A stretch of 64,000 nucleotides of DNA from Nitrospira sp. (GCA_024330965.1 JANDJL010000001.1:174082-238081), one strand, 5' to 3'; positions 17,957-27,435 are shown, counted from the stretch's first letter. Notes: generated by a model from the sequence alone, not told the origin. Program-made: numbers and translations.

Positions 17957-17970
17957 AGGAGGATCCTCCT
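17957..17970. repeat. 14-bp perfect palindrome between convergent genes
   Basis: AGGAGGATCCTCCT lies between the stops of the OmpH-like gene and the radical-SAM gene. It could fold as a 5-bp stem with a GATC loop, possibly a weak bidirectional terminator, but it lacks a U tract. Confidence 0.35.
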
Positions 17971-17997
17971 TCGACTGGGCCTAACGTCAGCGCTCGC

Positions 17998-19011
17998 TTA
18001 GAACAAGCGTCCCTGTTCGCCTCCCGGTCGCCGGAACGTATCCGGAATCGAGCCTGAATCATCATCGGGGAATCCCGCTCGTCTCCTGGCCACGTCGAAC
18101 AACTGCTCGATCATCTCCCAATAGGCTCCCGTACCAACCTGCCGTCGAAAAAATTCGCTCTCCGTCAACGATCCTCCTCTCACTTCCCGTAATCGGTTCA
18201 CGATTTTCCCGATACGGTCCGGAAACAGTTCTCTCATCCGCTCGAGGAATACGGTTTCCACGTTCCCGCTCAGTCGCAGTAACGTGGCAAAGACGGTACA
18301 AGCCCCCGCCTTTTTGGCTCGTCCCATCAGTTCGGGAATATCCCCATCGTTCAAGCCTGGTATGATCGGCGCCAGCGAAACGCCGACGGCAATCCCCTCG
18401 TCGGCCAATGTGCGGACAGTCTCGAATCGCTTTGAAATAGATGGGGCGTGGGGCTCGACTTTTCGGGCGATCGCGTCGGACGCAAAGGGAATGCTGACGT
18501 ACACCCGAACCCATGCCTCCTGAGTGAGACGTTTAAGAATATCGAGGTCCCGCAGGACCAAGGCTCCCTTCGTAATGATACCGACCGGGTTGCGATATTC
18601 GGCACAGACTTCCAAACAGCCTCGGGTCAAGCCATAGACAGCCTCCAGCGGCTGATAACAGTCCGTATTCCCCGAGAACACAATCAGCTCCCCACGCCAC
18701 GAGGATTTGTCGAACGCACGTCGCAACAATCGAGGCGCGTCCTTTTTGATGACGATCTTGCTGTCAAAATCCGTCCCGGCGCCGAACCCCCAATATTCGT
18801 GCGACGGCCTGGCATAACAATAGGCGCAGGCGTGAAAACACCCTCGATACGGATTCACGCTCCATCGAAAGGGAAGATCCGGACTTTCATTGCGACTCAG
18901 GATTTCCCTCGTCGCATCTTCATAGACTGTCAACGTGGCAGGACCGGCCGGTTCGAGTAAATCCCGGTGCCTGGATTCGTACGGATTGGGAGGGTTGGCG
19001 ATGACTCTCAT
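17998..19011 (-). CDS. SPL-like radical SAM protein (PA0069 family)
   Basis: 337 residues. The radical-SAM motif NPYRGCFHACAYCYAR gives Cys58, Cys62 and Cys65, in the spacing of spore-photoproduct-lyase-like enzymes, followed by HEYWGFGAGTDFDSKI and FSGNTDCYQPLE. The substrate of this family is not established. I place the start at ATG 19011 (MRVIANPPNPYESR), which fits the family; an in-frame codon 93 bp further upstream adds an unrelated Arg/Ser-rich stretch. It is divergent from serS. Confidence 0.88.
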   Translation of the reverse strand: MRVIANPPNPYESRHRDLLEPAGPATLTVYEDATREILSRNESPDLPFRWSVNPYRGCFHACAYCYARPSHEYWGFGAGTDFDSKIVIKKDAPRLLRRAFDKSSWRGELIVFSGNTDCYQPLEAVYGLTRGCLEVCAEYRNPVGIITKGALVLRDLDILKRLTQEAWVRVYVSIPFASDAIARKVEPHAPSISKRFETVRTLADEGIAVGVSLAPIIPGLNDGDIPELMGRAKKAGACTVFATLLRLSGNVETVFLERMRELFPDRIGKIVNRLREVRGGSLTESEFFRRQVGTGAYWEMIEQLFDVARRRAGFPDDDSGSIPDTFRRPGGEQGRLF

Positions 19012-19148
19012 ATTTTTATGGTGACTACGATCGCTCCCTCGTGTCAACGAGCACCCCTGCCATCCCGCCGGTCGGCCGGTGGTTTCATTGACTCTCCCCG
19101 ACACCGATGCTAGATTCCAGACGCTTTCGAGTCGGAAGAACCATCATT

Positions 19149-20429
19149 ATGCATGACCCAAAATATCTCAGGGAAAACATTGAGGAGATCCGCACCGCCT
19201 TGGGACCCCGTGGCCGCGACGTCCCGTGGGACCTCGTCCGGAAACTCAACGAGGAACGGCGTGCGCTGACGACACAGGTTGAGCAGCTCCGGCATGAGCT
19301 TAAAAAAGGATCCGACGACGTCGCCCGTCGGCGTCAGACCGGCGAGCCGGCCGACGAGGCCATCGAGGCGATGAAACGGATAGGGGACCGGATCAAAGAG
19401 ATTGAAGGGCGCTTGCGGGAAACGGAGGAGGCCTTAAGCAGCCACGCCTTTCGTATCCCAAACCTGCCGCACCAGACGGTTCCTCAAGGCGCCGACGCTA
19501 CGCACAATGTCGAAGTTCGACGATGGGGAACCATCCCTTCCTTTCCTACTCCGCCCAAACCCCATTGGGAAATCGGCGAGGCCCTTGGGATTTTGGACTT
19601 TGACCGAGCCGCGAAAATCGCGGGGGCTCGGTTTGCCCTGTTACGAGGAGCGGGCGCAAGATTGGAGCGAGCGTTGATCGATTACATGCTCGATCTTCAC
19701 ACGACCAAACACGGCTATCAGGAAGTGCTACCTCCCGTCATCGTGAATCGGCAGACGATGACCGGAACCGGGCAACTTCCCAAGTTTGAAGACGATCTGT
19801 TTCGCTTGCGCGACGAAGACTGGTTTCTGATCCCGACCGCTGAGGTGCCGGTGACCAATCTCCATCGGGATGAAATCCTCACGGAAGACCAGCTCCCTCT
19901 TCGGTATACGGCCTACACCCCCTGCTTCCGACGCGAGGCAGGATCCTATGGCAAGGACACCAGAGGCTTGATCAGGCTGCATCAATTCAACAAAGTGGAG
20001 CTGGTCGCCTTCACGATACCGGAGAAATCGTACGAGGAACTCGAACGATTGACAGGTCATGCTGAAGCAATCCTGCAGAGCCTGAACCTTCCCTATCGGG
20101 TCATGGCCCTCTGTACGGGAGATCTTGGATTTTCCGCCGCCAAAACGTACGATATCGAGGTCTGGCTCCCTTCTCAAGGTTATTACCGAGAGATTTCTTC
20201 GTGCAGTAACTTTGAAGCGTTTCAAGCAAGGCGAGCCAATATCAAGTATCGATCAGCGAAAAAAGGGGCGAAGCCAGACTTTGTGCACACCTTAAACGGA
20301 TCAGGACTGGCCATCGGCCGAACGATGGTGGCAATTCTCGAGACCTTCCAGCAGCCAGATGGGTCTGTCCTGATTCCTGAAGTGTTACGCCCTTATATGG
20401 GGGGGATCGAACGGCTGACAAAAGCTTGA
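19149..20429 (+). CDS. serS: Seryl-tRNA synthetase
   Basis: Class II synthetase of 426 residues that charges tRNA-Ser. The N-terminal tRNA-binding coiled coil covers about residues 30-100. Motif 2 is [20 protein letters not shown] followed by HQFNKVEL; motif 3 is [19 protein letters not shown] 19149 ([14 protein letters not shown]) is the usual start; an earlier in-frame start at 19107 is unlikely. A tRNA-Ser gene begins 77 bp after its stop. Confidence 0.96.
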   Translation: MHDPKYLRENIEEIRTALGPRGRDVPWDLVRKLNEERRALTTQVEQLRHELKKGSDDVARRRQTGEPADEAIEAMKRIGDRIKEIEGRLRETEEALSSHAFRIPNLPHQTVPQGADATHNVEVRRWGTIPSFPTPPKPHWEIGEALGILDFDRAAKIAGARFALLRGAGARLERALIDYMLDLHTTKHGYQEVLPPVIVNRQTMTGTGQLPKFEDDLFRLRDEDWFLIPTAEVPVTNLHRDEILTEDQLPLRYTAYTPCFRREAGSYGKDTRGLIRLHQFNKVELVAFTIPEKSYEELERLTGHAEAILQSLNLPYRVMALCTGDLGFSAAKTYDIEVWLPSQGYYREISSCSNFEAFQARRANIKYRSAKKGAKPDFVHTLNGSGLAIGRTMVAILETFQQPDGSVLIPEVLRPYMGGIERLTKA

Positions 20430-20505
20430 GCGGTCACAGCAGAGGCATGACGGTGAGGTGTCCACACATCAGAAGCCGGTTGTCTTCTGAAACGACAAGC
20501 AAGGC

Positions 20506-20595
20506 GGAGGGGTGCCGGAGCGGCCGAACGGACCGGTCTTGAAAACCGGAGATGGGGCAACTCATCCGCGAGTTCAAATCTCGCCCCCTCCGCCA
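20506..20595 (+). tRNA. tRNA-Ser (anticodon UGA)
   Basis: A 90-nt cloverleaf. Acceptor stem GGAGGGG (20506-20512) pairs with CCCCTCC (20585-20591), then G and an encoded CCA (20593-20595). The anticodon stem CGGT-CTTGAAA-ACCG shows TGA in the loop. A long variable arm and a T arm with GTTCAAATC are as expected for serine. It lies directly behind serS. Confidence 0.95.
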
Positions 20596-20678
20596 TCATC
20601 TGCGCGTGTTTTGTGATTCATCTTCGGCCCTGAGCCTGATGGTGTGGCGCCTGACCGGTTCACCGACGACGGAATCGC

Positions 20679-21509
20679 ATGAACATCTTGCGGGCTGGTT
20701 GGCAGTGGTTTCAGCGGCAAACGTGGCTGAACAAGATCATCATTCTAGGTCTGTTCGCCGTCATTGTTCCGTTTTTCCTTCCCACCATCGTGGCCTGGTT
20801 CAAACCCACCATGCTCAACGTCGGCGTTGCGTTCTATACCTACGAGCGGGCTCAGGTCACGGAAGGCAAGACAGCGACGTACTTTTTTGAAAAACGTAAT
20901 CTGGTGACCAATTGCAGCCTCCGTCGCGTCGAGCAGACGATCTCTCCCGGAGAGGTCCAACCTCCTTGGCAGGAATCATGGGTCGTCATCAAGCTGCTGC
21001 TTGAAAACGTATCGGATGACTCCATCACCCATCTTCGTCTGGCTGTCCGCTCGCCGGCTATTGGTTCTTCAACACAGGTCTCGACCGCTCCCACAATGGA
21101 AGTGACGGGACAGATGGAAACACCGCCGAACGATGGCCGCCGGTGGTTCGTCGTCACCATTCCCGCGATCGCCCCCCGCTCCTCCGTCGTCTTGAGCCTT
21201 AAAACGCCCCTCGACGACAATCTGCGCAAGTTCATCTATGAAGACCGCCGAACCGTCACCATTCAAGTGCCGTTTGTCGCATCAGACCAGTTCCACGAGT
21301 ACCCTCCGATTGTCTCCCGCACCAATGCGCTCAAGATTTTAAATCGGGAAGGGCTATTGCGAACCGGGGATGACGCGGCTGCCGAGGAAACGTTACCCTT
21401 CTCCTCCCTTCCCGATAATGAGCCGCGGCTCAAAGAGCCCAGAGTCCATTCCTCTCAACGCCTTCCAAAGTCACGGAACTGTCCGGAGGGAGAAGCCGGG
21501 ATGTGGTGA
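20679..21509 (+). CDS. Hypothetical membrane-anchored protein
   Basis: 276 residues. A single N-terminal membrane segment (KIIILGLFAVIVPFFLPTIV, about residues 19-38) anchors a predicted extracytoplasmic beta-rich domain (WVVIKLLLENVSDDSITHLRLAV, RRWFVVTIPAIAPRSSVVLSL), followed by a polar tail. I recognise no family. It lies between two tRNA-Ser genes. No good ribosome site is seen before ATG 20679. Confidence 0.6.
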   Translation: MNILRAGWQWFQRQTWLNKIIILGLFAVIVPFFLPTIVAWFKPTMLNVGVAFYTYERAQVTEGKTATYFFEKRNLVTNCSLRRVEQTISPGEVQPPWQESWVVIKLLLENVSDDSITHLRLAVRSPAIGSSTQVSTAPTMEVTGQMETPPNDGRRWFVVTIPAIAPRSSVVLSLKTPLDDNLRKFIYEDRRTVTIQVPFVASDQFHEYPPIVSRTNALKILNREGLLRTGDDAAAEETLPFSSLPDNEPRLKEPRVHSSQRLPKSRNCPEGEAGMW

Positions 21510-21661
21510 CACGACCTTCCTTTCTCATGGCGATCCGACCCACAGAGATAATTTCATATACCACTTTAGTTGGGTCCTATGAACCGGTCGAGGGAGTTGA
21601 AGAAACGCAGTTCTTCATATTATGGTACCCCCCACAATCGCGCTGTGGAGGGAGGCTCGCC

Positions 21662-22018
21662 ATGTCACTTCAACCACTCTCTCGAGTTGCAATCAATTGC
21701 CTTCTGGCAAAGGGCGGCTCCGGTTTGGAAGGAGACGGCTGTCTGTACGATCTTTCGGCACCGGATCGGAGCGTCTCGCCCCAGACTCAACTGCGCGCTG
21801 GCGATTACGTGAAGCTTCGCCTGTGGCTGCCCGACGAGGACTCCCACATTTCCGTCGAGTTGGCTGAAGTCGATTGGATCGACAGCCACCGACTCAAAGT
21901 CGACCTGCTGTCACTTTCCCCAGAAGGTCGAGCCAAGCTGAATCAATTCAAATCCTCACAGCAAGTGACGCTCCCCACACACAAACTCTCTGCGGAACAT
22001 ATCCTGATTCGCTTTTAA
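21662..22018 (+). CDS. PilZ-like domain protein, divergent
   Basis: 118-residue single-domain protein with the outline of a PilZ barrel: RVAINCLL near the start, GDGCLYDLSAPDRSVSP in place of the usual D-x-S-x-x-G region, LRAGDYVKLRLWLPDED, then a W-containing strand VELAEVDWID and a closing helix. PilZ proteins bind c-di-GMP through RxxxR and DxSxxG motifs; neither is intact here, so binding is doubtful. GGAGGGAGG precedes ATG 21662, which fixes the start against a longer frame from 21503. Confidence 0.6.
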   Translation: MSLQPLSRVAINCLLAKGGSGLEGDGCLYDLSAPDRSVSPQTQLRAGDYVKLRLWLPDEDSHISVELAEVDWIDSHRLKVDLLSLSPEGRAKLNQFKSSQQVTLPTHKLSAEHILIRF

Positions 22019-22164
22019 TCTATCGCTCCCTCATGCTCACCGTAGGTTTATGGCGTGAACCAATGTTCCATCTGCCGCCGGTCCTATCATCCCTCTTTCG
22101 TCTATCCCCCCCACTACCTCTATGGTATTTTCATCTGCCCTTTCCGCATTTATGCTTTCCGTAT

Positions 22165-22189
22165 CGCGCCGGTTGAAATGAGCGGCGCG
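22165..22189 (+). other. GC-rich hairpin upstream of the zinc-ribbon gene
   Basis: CGCGCCG (22165-22171) and CGGCGCG (22183-22189) pair perfectly around an 11-nt loop. There is no U tract, so it is not a standard terminator. It may be a leader-RNA structure or a protein site. Confidence 0.35.
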
Positions 22190-22238
22190 GGTGGTGAGTG
22201 AAAAAAACTCCCGACTATCGACCAAAGAGGAGGGTTGC

Positions 22239-22832
22239 ATGCAGAAACGGCTTGGGAAAATCGGAACGGTGCGACGAGAAATTCGCGGCAAGGCTTGCCC
22301 ACTGTGCGGAGGTTATCGGTATCAACTCCTTGTTCATTCTTCAACGGCAACAGAGGAAGAGTCAAACATGCTCGCCCGATGTGTGCAATGCAACCGCCCA
22401 CGACAACTGGACGACGGCTTTTGGAAGAACCTCGTAGCCATCAAGGTTCCAGATCACAAACAGGCGATCGCAAAGCCTCTTGAACTTTGGCAGACCTATC
22501 GAAAACGCAAAGAGGAGGCCCGCAAGACCCTTCAGATGCTGGCGATCAGCGGAGCGGTACGGCCGGGGAACGTCGAATTTCGTTATTCAACCTCTCCGGA
22601 CGAGGGCGGCATCCTGGCCAGATCTTTTGCCGTCGCCCCCCCTTCTGAGGCTGAGGCCGATTCTCCGACTCCCTTTCATCTCCTGTATAGCCGCTTTCAA
22701 ACCCGCGCACTCCATTTGATTGAGCGGCTCAGGCTTCAAGAATCCTACACCCAACTGCAGTCACGCTGCCTGCATCTGTTCCATTGGATTCGACGGGAAT
22801 TGACCGCCCGTTCGTATTTCTCGAGGATTTGA
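22239..22832 (+). CDS. Hypothetical protein with N-terminal zinc ribbon
   Basis: 197 residues. A four-Cys zinc-ribbon-like motif near the N-terminus (KACPLCGGYR ... ARCVQCNR) is followed by a basic helical region (ELWQTYRKRKEEARKTLQML) and a less conserved tail. No known family is recognised. The start ATG 22239 has AGAGGAGGG upstream. It lies 123 bp before the second tRNA-Ser gene on the same strand. Confidence 0.6.
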   Translation: MQKRLGKIGTVRREIRGKACPLCGGYRYQLLVHSSTATEEESNMLARCVQCNRPRQLDDGFWKNLVAIKVPDHKQAIAKPLELWQTYRKRKEEARKTLQMLAISGAVRPGNVEFRYSTSPDEGGILARSFAVAPPSEAEADSPTPFHLLYSRFQTRALHLIERLRLQESYTQLQSRCLHLFHWIRRELTARSYFSRI

Positions 22833-22955
22833 ACCGCTCTCTTGTGCCGTCCACGGAGGCTGAGGTAATATCGCCCACGCGCCGGGAGAGCCCTGCCAAA
22901 GGCACAGAGGCTCTCCGCCTCTGTGCGCATCGCCTTTTAAGAACACGTGGAGCAT

Positions 22956-23049
22956 GGAGAGGTGGCCGAGTGGCCGAAGGCAACGGTTTGCTAAACCGTC
23001 GTAGGGGCTAAAACCTCTACCGAGGGTTCAAATCCCTCCCTCTCCGCCA
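22956..23049 (+). tRNA. tRNA-Ser (anticodon GCU)
   Basis: A 94-nt cloverleaf. Acceptor GGAGAGG (22956-22962) pairs with CCTCTCC (23039-23045), then G and encoded CCA (23047-23049). Anticodon stem-loop CGGTTTGCTAAACCG has GCT. The long variable arm and GTTCAAATC T loop mark a serine tRNA, reading AGC/AGU codons. Confidence 0.95.
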
Positions 23050-23232
23050 TATCAGTCATAAGTCGCCCCGCCATCATCCTCGTAAACAATCAAAGGCTCC
23101 TCTCCATCGGCCACCTATCAGATCATCCCATCAGACATTCCATCTTTTTGAAGACAAAATTTCTGTTGTATGACTCAGGCTGGTATCGTATGCTCATTTC
23201 ATTCACCTCGTCTTTACAAGAAAGGATCTCGA

Positions 23233-23913
23233 ATGCATACCTTCATCGCCGTTGTGGGAACATTTCTCCTTTTAGCCGGCTCGCCGGCTTTGGCCGCCCC
23301 ATCAGCAGAACCCGCGAGCGAGGATCAGAAAACCTTGTATGCCCTTGGTCTGGCCATCAGCCAATCGCTTTCGACCTTTGCGCTCAGTGAAACCGAGCTC
23401 GAGATGGTCAAAATCGGCATGGTTGACGGCGTACTGAAACGAACACCGAAGGTCGATCTCCAGGCCTACGGCCCAAAGATTCAACAGCTTCAGCAAACCA
23501 GGCTTGGCATCTTGGCCGAACAGGAGAAAAAAGCGGGCGCTGCGTTCCTTGCGAAAGCCGCGTCTGAAAAAGGATCGATCAAAACGGAATCCGGAGCTCT
23601 CATCACTCCCATCAAGCTCGGCTCAGGCGCAACCCCGAAATCGACCGATACGGTCAAAGTCCATTACCATGGGACGTTGATCGATGGAACCGTCTTCGAC
23701 AGCTCCGTGAAACGAGGCGAGCCGGCCACGTTCCCTCTCGATCAAGTCATCACCTGTTGGACTGAAGGCCTGCAGCAGATCAAGGTCGGCGGAAAGAGTC
23801 GCTTGATCTGCCCGTCGAATCTCGCTTATGGAGATCGTGGTTCTCCGCCCGTCATTAAACCGGGCGCGACGTTGGTGTTCGAGGTCGAGCTGCTGGAAAT
23901 CATTTCCAAATAA
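23233..23913 (+). CDS. FKBP-type peptidyl-prolyl isomerase, exported (Mip/FkpA-like)
   Basis: 226 residues. Signal peptide (MHTFIAVVGTFLLLAGSPALAA), then an N-terminal helical dimerisation domain starting SEDQKTLYALGLAISQSL, then an FKBP domain at about 130-226 (VKVHYHGTLIDGTVFDSS, EGLQQIKVGGKSRLICPSNLAYG, LVFEVELLEI). It probably assists folding in the periplasm. ATG 23233 has AAGGA upstream and gives a clean signal peptide; a longer frame from 23170 does not. Confidence 0.9.
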   Translation: MHTFIAVVGTFLLLAGSPALAAPSAEPASEDQKTLYALGLAISQSLSTFALSETELEMVKIGMVDGVLKRTPKVDLQAYGPKIQQLQQTRLGILAEQEKKAGAAFLAKAASEKGSIKTESGALITPIKLGSGATPKSTDTVKVHYHGTLIDGTVFDSSVKRGEPATFPLDQVITCWTEGLQQIKVGGKSRLICPSNLAYGDRGSPPVIKPGATLVFEVELLEIISK

Positions 23914-24077
23914 GCGCGATCGTACCGCTTCCTCTTGGAAAAGAGACCGCCGCTGACAGAAACCGGAACCTGTCTCTCTCCCACCGTCGTCCGAGGAAAG
24001 GCGGTCCTCTCTCAGCGAAGGAGGGGCCGTCCTTCCCACCGGACTCATCGCACCAACACCTGCTTTCTGGAGCAACC

Positions 24078-25403
24078 GTGAGCGGGCTATTCTCTTCTTT
24101 CCTTGGCGGACAGTCGCCGATTTCTCCCCCTTCACGCTGGCTGATTCTTGGGCTGCTCTTTGCCGTCAGCATCGTGACTTACGTTGATCGAGTCAATATT
24201 TCCGTCGCGGCACGTCAGATGATGCCGGCGCTCGGTTTGACCGATCAACAAATGGGGTTCGTCTTTTCCGCCTTCGTCATCGGATACGCCCTGTTTCAAA
24301 TTCCAGGCGGATGGTTGGCGGATCGATGGGGAGCCCGCCTGGTGCTGACCATCGGGCTTCTCTGGTGGTCCTGTTTCACCGCTTTGACTGCGATCGCCGC
24401 CGCCTCGTTTCTGACCGGTCTATTGGGAATCCTTGGTGCGTTGGTACTGATACGGTTCCTGCTCGGGGTCGGTGAAGGGGTGGCGCTGCCCACGTTCAAC
24501 CGAGCCGTGACGGACTGGCTTCCGGCTCAGGAACGGGGCATGGGAATCGGAATCGCCATTGGGGGAATCGGCGTCGGCTCCGCTATCACTCCTCCGCTGA
24601 CAGCATGGATCATGGTGAACTACGGTTGGCAAACCGCCTTTTACCTTTCGGCCGCCCTTGGAATCGGACTGGCTGGTCTGTGGTGGAGCGTCGTTCGTGA
24701 CCATCCAGGCGACCATTCACAGAAAAAAGAGTGCCCCGCACGTTCTTCCAGCGGCCGTTCCACCACAAGATCTTCTGCCATTCCATGGGCCGCCTGGCGA
24801 AAGACACCGTCGGTGTGGTGGCTTGTCCTGAGTTACACGTGCCTGGGATACGTGGCTTATATCTATCTATCGTGGTTTTATCTCTATCTCGTCAACGTTC
24901 GTGGGTTCAACCTCCTACGAGGCGGTCTGTATGCCGCCGCACCGTTCCTCGCCATCCTTGTGTTCTGCCCACTGGGAGGATGGATCACGGATCGGATGGC
25001 CTTGAAACACGGTGTCACCAAAGGACGTCGCATTGTCGGCCAAACGGGAATGGTCTTAGCCGCCTTCTTTATCGCTGGCGGCGCGATCGCCGGTTCGCCC
25101 TATTGGGCCATCGCCAATCTCTCCTTCGGAGCCGGATGGCTGTATTTCTCGGTTGGAGCCTACTGGTCTTCCACCAGCGATCTCTCAAAATCCCACGCTG
25201 GAAGTCTATCCGGCCTCATGAACATGGGAGCCAACGTGGGGGGAACCATCTCCCCCACACTCACGCCCTGGATTGCCGAGCAGTGGGGATGGCCCCTCTC
25301 GCTCTCTGTCGCGGCATTGATCGCGCTCGCCGGCGGGCTCATGTGGTTGAGGATCGATCCGGAAAAAGGTCTGTATGCGTGTGAACACGCGGCGCCGAGC
25401 TAG
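24078..25403 (+). CDS. MFS transporter, anion:cation symporter-like
   Basis: 441-residue polytopic protein with about 12 hydrophobic segments in two halves split by a Ser/Arg-rich loop (about 220-235). Family marks: VTYVDRVNISVAARQM in helix 1, GWLADRWGARLVL (the MFS loop 2-3 motif) and FLLGVGEGVALPTFNRAV. This resembles the ACS/phthalate-permease group, which moves organic anions. The substrate is unknown and the neighbours do not help. The start is GTG 24078. Confidence 0.82.
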   Translation: MSGLFSSFLGGQSPISPPSRWLILGLLFAVSIVTYVDRVNISVAARQMMPALGLTDQQMGFVFSAFVIGYALFQIPGGWLADRWGARLVLTIGLLWWSCFTALTAIAAASFLTGLLGILGALVLIRFLLGVGEGVALPTFNRAVTDWLPAQERGMGIGIAIGGIGVGSAITPPLTAWIMVNYGWQTAFYLSAALGIGLAGLWWSVVRDHPGDHSQKKECPARSSSGRSTTRSSAIPWAAWRKTPSVWWLVLSYTCLGYVAYIYLSWFYLYLVNVRGFNLLRGGLYAAAPFLAILVFCPLGGWITDRMALKHGVTKGRRIVGQTGMVLAAFFIAGGAIAGSPYWAIANLSFGAGWLYFSVGAYWSSTSDLSKSHAGSLSGLMNMGANVGGTISPTLTPWIAEQWGWPLSLSVAALIALAGGLMWLRIDPEKGLYACEHAAPS

Positions 25404-25518
25404 CCATCGGCCGCAAAACGCCAGTCTTCAGATGGGGATATGTCGAAGCCCCTCACGTGACTCCTCCACGCTCGATCCAGTCTTGCCGCAAAAGCGTCGT
25501 CCTTGATAAAGTGCCGCT

Positions 25519-26040
25519 ATGACGATGCAGTTCCAAAAAAAAGATCCTCGCCTTACCATCGTCACAAAATTCGGAGAGATCGCCATTCGCCTGTATCCCG
25601 ACGACGCCCCGCGCCACGTCGAAAACTTTCTCAATCTCGCCAGACTTGGATTCTTCGACGGCACCACGTTCCATCGCGTCGTACCAGGTTTTTTGCTTCA
25701 AGGAGGCGATCCGCTCAGCAAGCAACCGGATCGATCCCTGCACGGCACCGGCGGCCCGGGCTACTTTCTTCCTCCGGAACCCAACGACCGCCCCCACAAG
25801 CGCGGCGCCGTTTCCATGGCCAAAATGCCGCGCGAGAGCAACAGCACCCGCGACTTCAACGACAACGGTTCGCAATTCTTTATCTGCCTGGATGATAACA
25901 ACGGACTCGACCGTTGCTACACGGTCTTTGGAGAAGTTTTCCGCGGTCTCGACGTCATCGATACAATCGCCGCCGTCCCACGCGACGAACGGGACAATCC
26001 GCTGGAGCCGATCAGAATCATGGTCAAGGTGAAGGAGTAA
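25519..26040 (+). CDS. Cyclophilin-type peptidyl-prolyl isomerase
   Basis: 173 residues, one cyclophilin domain with no signal peptide, so probably cytoplasmic. Catalytic region GTTFHRVVPGFLLQGGDP (the Arg of FHRV), then AVSMAKMP and DNGSQFFICLDD, and CYTVFGEVFRGLDVID. Catalyses cis/trans prolyl isomerisation. It stands alone between an MFS gene and the convergent membrane operon. Confidence 0.92.
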   Translation: MTMQFQKKDPRLTIVTKFGEIAIRLYPDDAPRHVENFLNLARLGFFDGTTFHRVVPGFLLQGGDPLSKQPDRSLHGTGGPGYFLPPEPNDRPHKRGAVSMAKMPRESNSTRDFNDNGSQFFICLDDNNGLDRCYTVFGEVFRGLDVIDTIAAVPRDERDNPLEPIRIMVKVKE

Positions 26041-26190
26041 TCACCGGCAAATACCTTTTAGCCGCCCTCGAACCCTTCTTTCTCATACATTCATACAGCA
26101 AGACATGTCCCGACCAGGCAGCGCGTCATGTTCCTCTGGCGTAGAAGGCTGTCAAAATGTGCGAGACACGGCCGTCCGTGCCTCAACCGG

Positions 26191-27435
26191 TTAGAAGAAC
26201 GCCATGCTGACGTACGTAACGGTGGAATTGAACTGATCGGTAATGCCCCGATCGTAACGGAGCACCTCCCCCTTTTCAGCTTGGATCAGCCGCAGGAGCG
26301 AATAGATTGGCGCGAAGCCGGAAATGCGCCGCCGATCTTCTTCCTTGACGATAAAGTTGGCAAACTCGTCGGCTTTGAGCTCCTCGACCAATTTGAGCAT
26401 TTCGAGATCCCGCTGCATCGACCGGTGGAAAGAAAAATCGGTCGGCGGCTCCTTGTCACCGTAGCGCAGACCGAGATGAGCCAGCTCTCCCGCAGCAATG
26501 ATGCAAAAGGGTCGGCCGTCCTCGCAAAGAATCTCCTGCAGGCCATCCAGGAACGCCTTCACTCCCTGCCTCAGTTCGTGATCAGCCATCTCAAGCGCCG
26601 AAAAGGAACAGAGAATCGGCACGATGGTGAAGGCCTTCTCACGACCCACGACCTCCTGCAAGAACGGCAGTTGAAACTCGATCGCGGGTTCGGCCTGATG
26701 ACACAGATCCTCCTGAAATGAATCGGGCAGGCGATCCCGCAGCCTCGACAGGACCGCCCGGTCCGTTTGAACCAAGCCCAGCGGCGTCTCAAAATCCTTG
26801 TCGGTTGCAGCAAACGGAGAGGTCATACTACCAGCAGAGGCGGCCCCCAAAATTATGTATAAGGCCGGTTGCACCGCCTCCCGCAACTCTTTGTAGGCCC
26901 ACGCATAGATTGGTCCGGCTTGCTTCAGATCATAGGTCGGCGTCACCAGTCCCTTGATCGGCTTGCCGGCATGGGCTGACGGCTTGCCCCCCGGCCCTTC
27001 TTGAGATGAAAAGAATCCCTCAATCTGCCTGCTCAGTTTGGTACCATCGGCTTCATAACCTCGCCCCGCGAACGTGGGCTTCCGACAGGGGGCTTGTCGG
27101 TAGGCATCTATGGCTCGCGCCAACGCCGCTTCGGCGCGCGCCCCTTCAAGGAACAGTTTCTCATCCAGCTCCCTTACCAACCGCTCGATCTTGGCCGGCA
27201 GAAGAAATTCCCCGAACCGTTTCAGATAGAGCGAGAGAATGTCCGTCAGAGAATGACGGCCATCGAAATGTTGAATGATAAAAAAATAATTCAGCGGCAG
27301 CACCAGCTTTTCTTGGCTTAACCCCGACGGATCCCACAAGACAATGTACGAATCTTCCCCCTGTTTGATGGGAGAGTACTGAAGATTCCGGAGCACCGGA
27401 TACTGTTTGGGATCTCTCACAGTTCCAGCGGACAT
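26191..27435 (-). CDS. PqqD-like / Memo-family fusion with altered metal-ligand motifs
   Basis: 414 residues, last gene of the unknown operon. Residues about 20-130 resemble a PqqD-type winged domain (LPLNYFFIIQHFDGRHSLTDI ... LVRELDEKLFL). Residues about 190-414 align with the Memo / AmmeMemoRadiSam protein B fold: AGPIYAWAYKEL, DFETPLGLVQTDRAV, AIEFQLPFLQEV and LGLRYGD. The family's histidine motifs are replaced: the PHAGY region reads TPTYDL, the GPSHH region reads GAASAG, the HSxE position is EPAIE, and the late Cys region reads SGFAPI. One His remains (GELAHLG). It is probably not a metal-dependent enzyme of the usual kind. Start ATG 27435 gives the best domain boundary; it lacks a clear ribosome site. 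Confidence 0.75.
   Translation of the reverse strand: MSAGTVRDPKQYPVLRNLQYSPIKQGEDSYIVLWDPSGLSQEKLVLPLNYFFIIQHFDGRHSLTDILSLYLKRFGEFLLPAKIERLVRELDEKLFLEGARAEAALARAIDAYRQAPCRKPTFAGRGYEADGTKLSRQIEGFFSSQEGPGGKPSAHAGKPIKGLVTPTYDLKQAGPIYAWAYKELREAVQPALYIILGAASAGSMTSPFAATDKDFETPLGLVQTDRAVLSRLRDRLPDSFQEDLCHQAEPAIEFQLPFLQEVVGREKAFTIVPILCSFSALEMADHELRQGVKAFLDGLQEILCEDGRPFCIIAAGELAHLGLRYGDKEPPTDFSFHRSMQRDLEMLKLVEELKADEFANFIVKEEDRRRISGFAPIYSLLRLIQAEKGEVLRYDRGITDQFNSTVTYVSMAFF

Noticed and set aside
20506..23049. Possible integrated element between the two tRNA-Ser genes with att duplication
   Set aside because: The tRNA 3' ends differ and match their own acceptor stems; there is no integrase and no long direct repeat.
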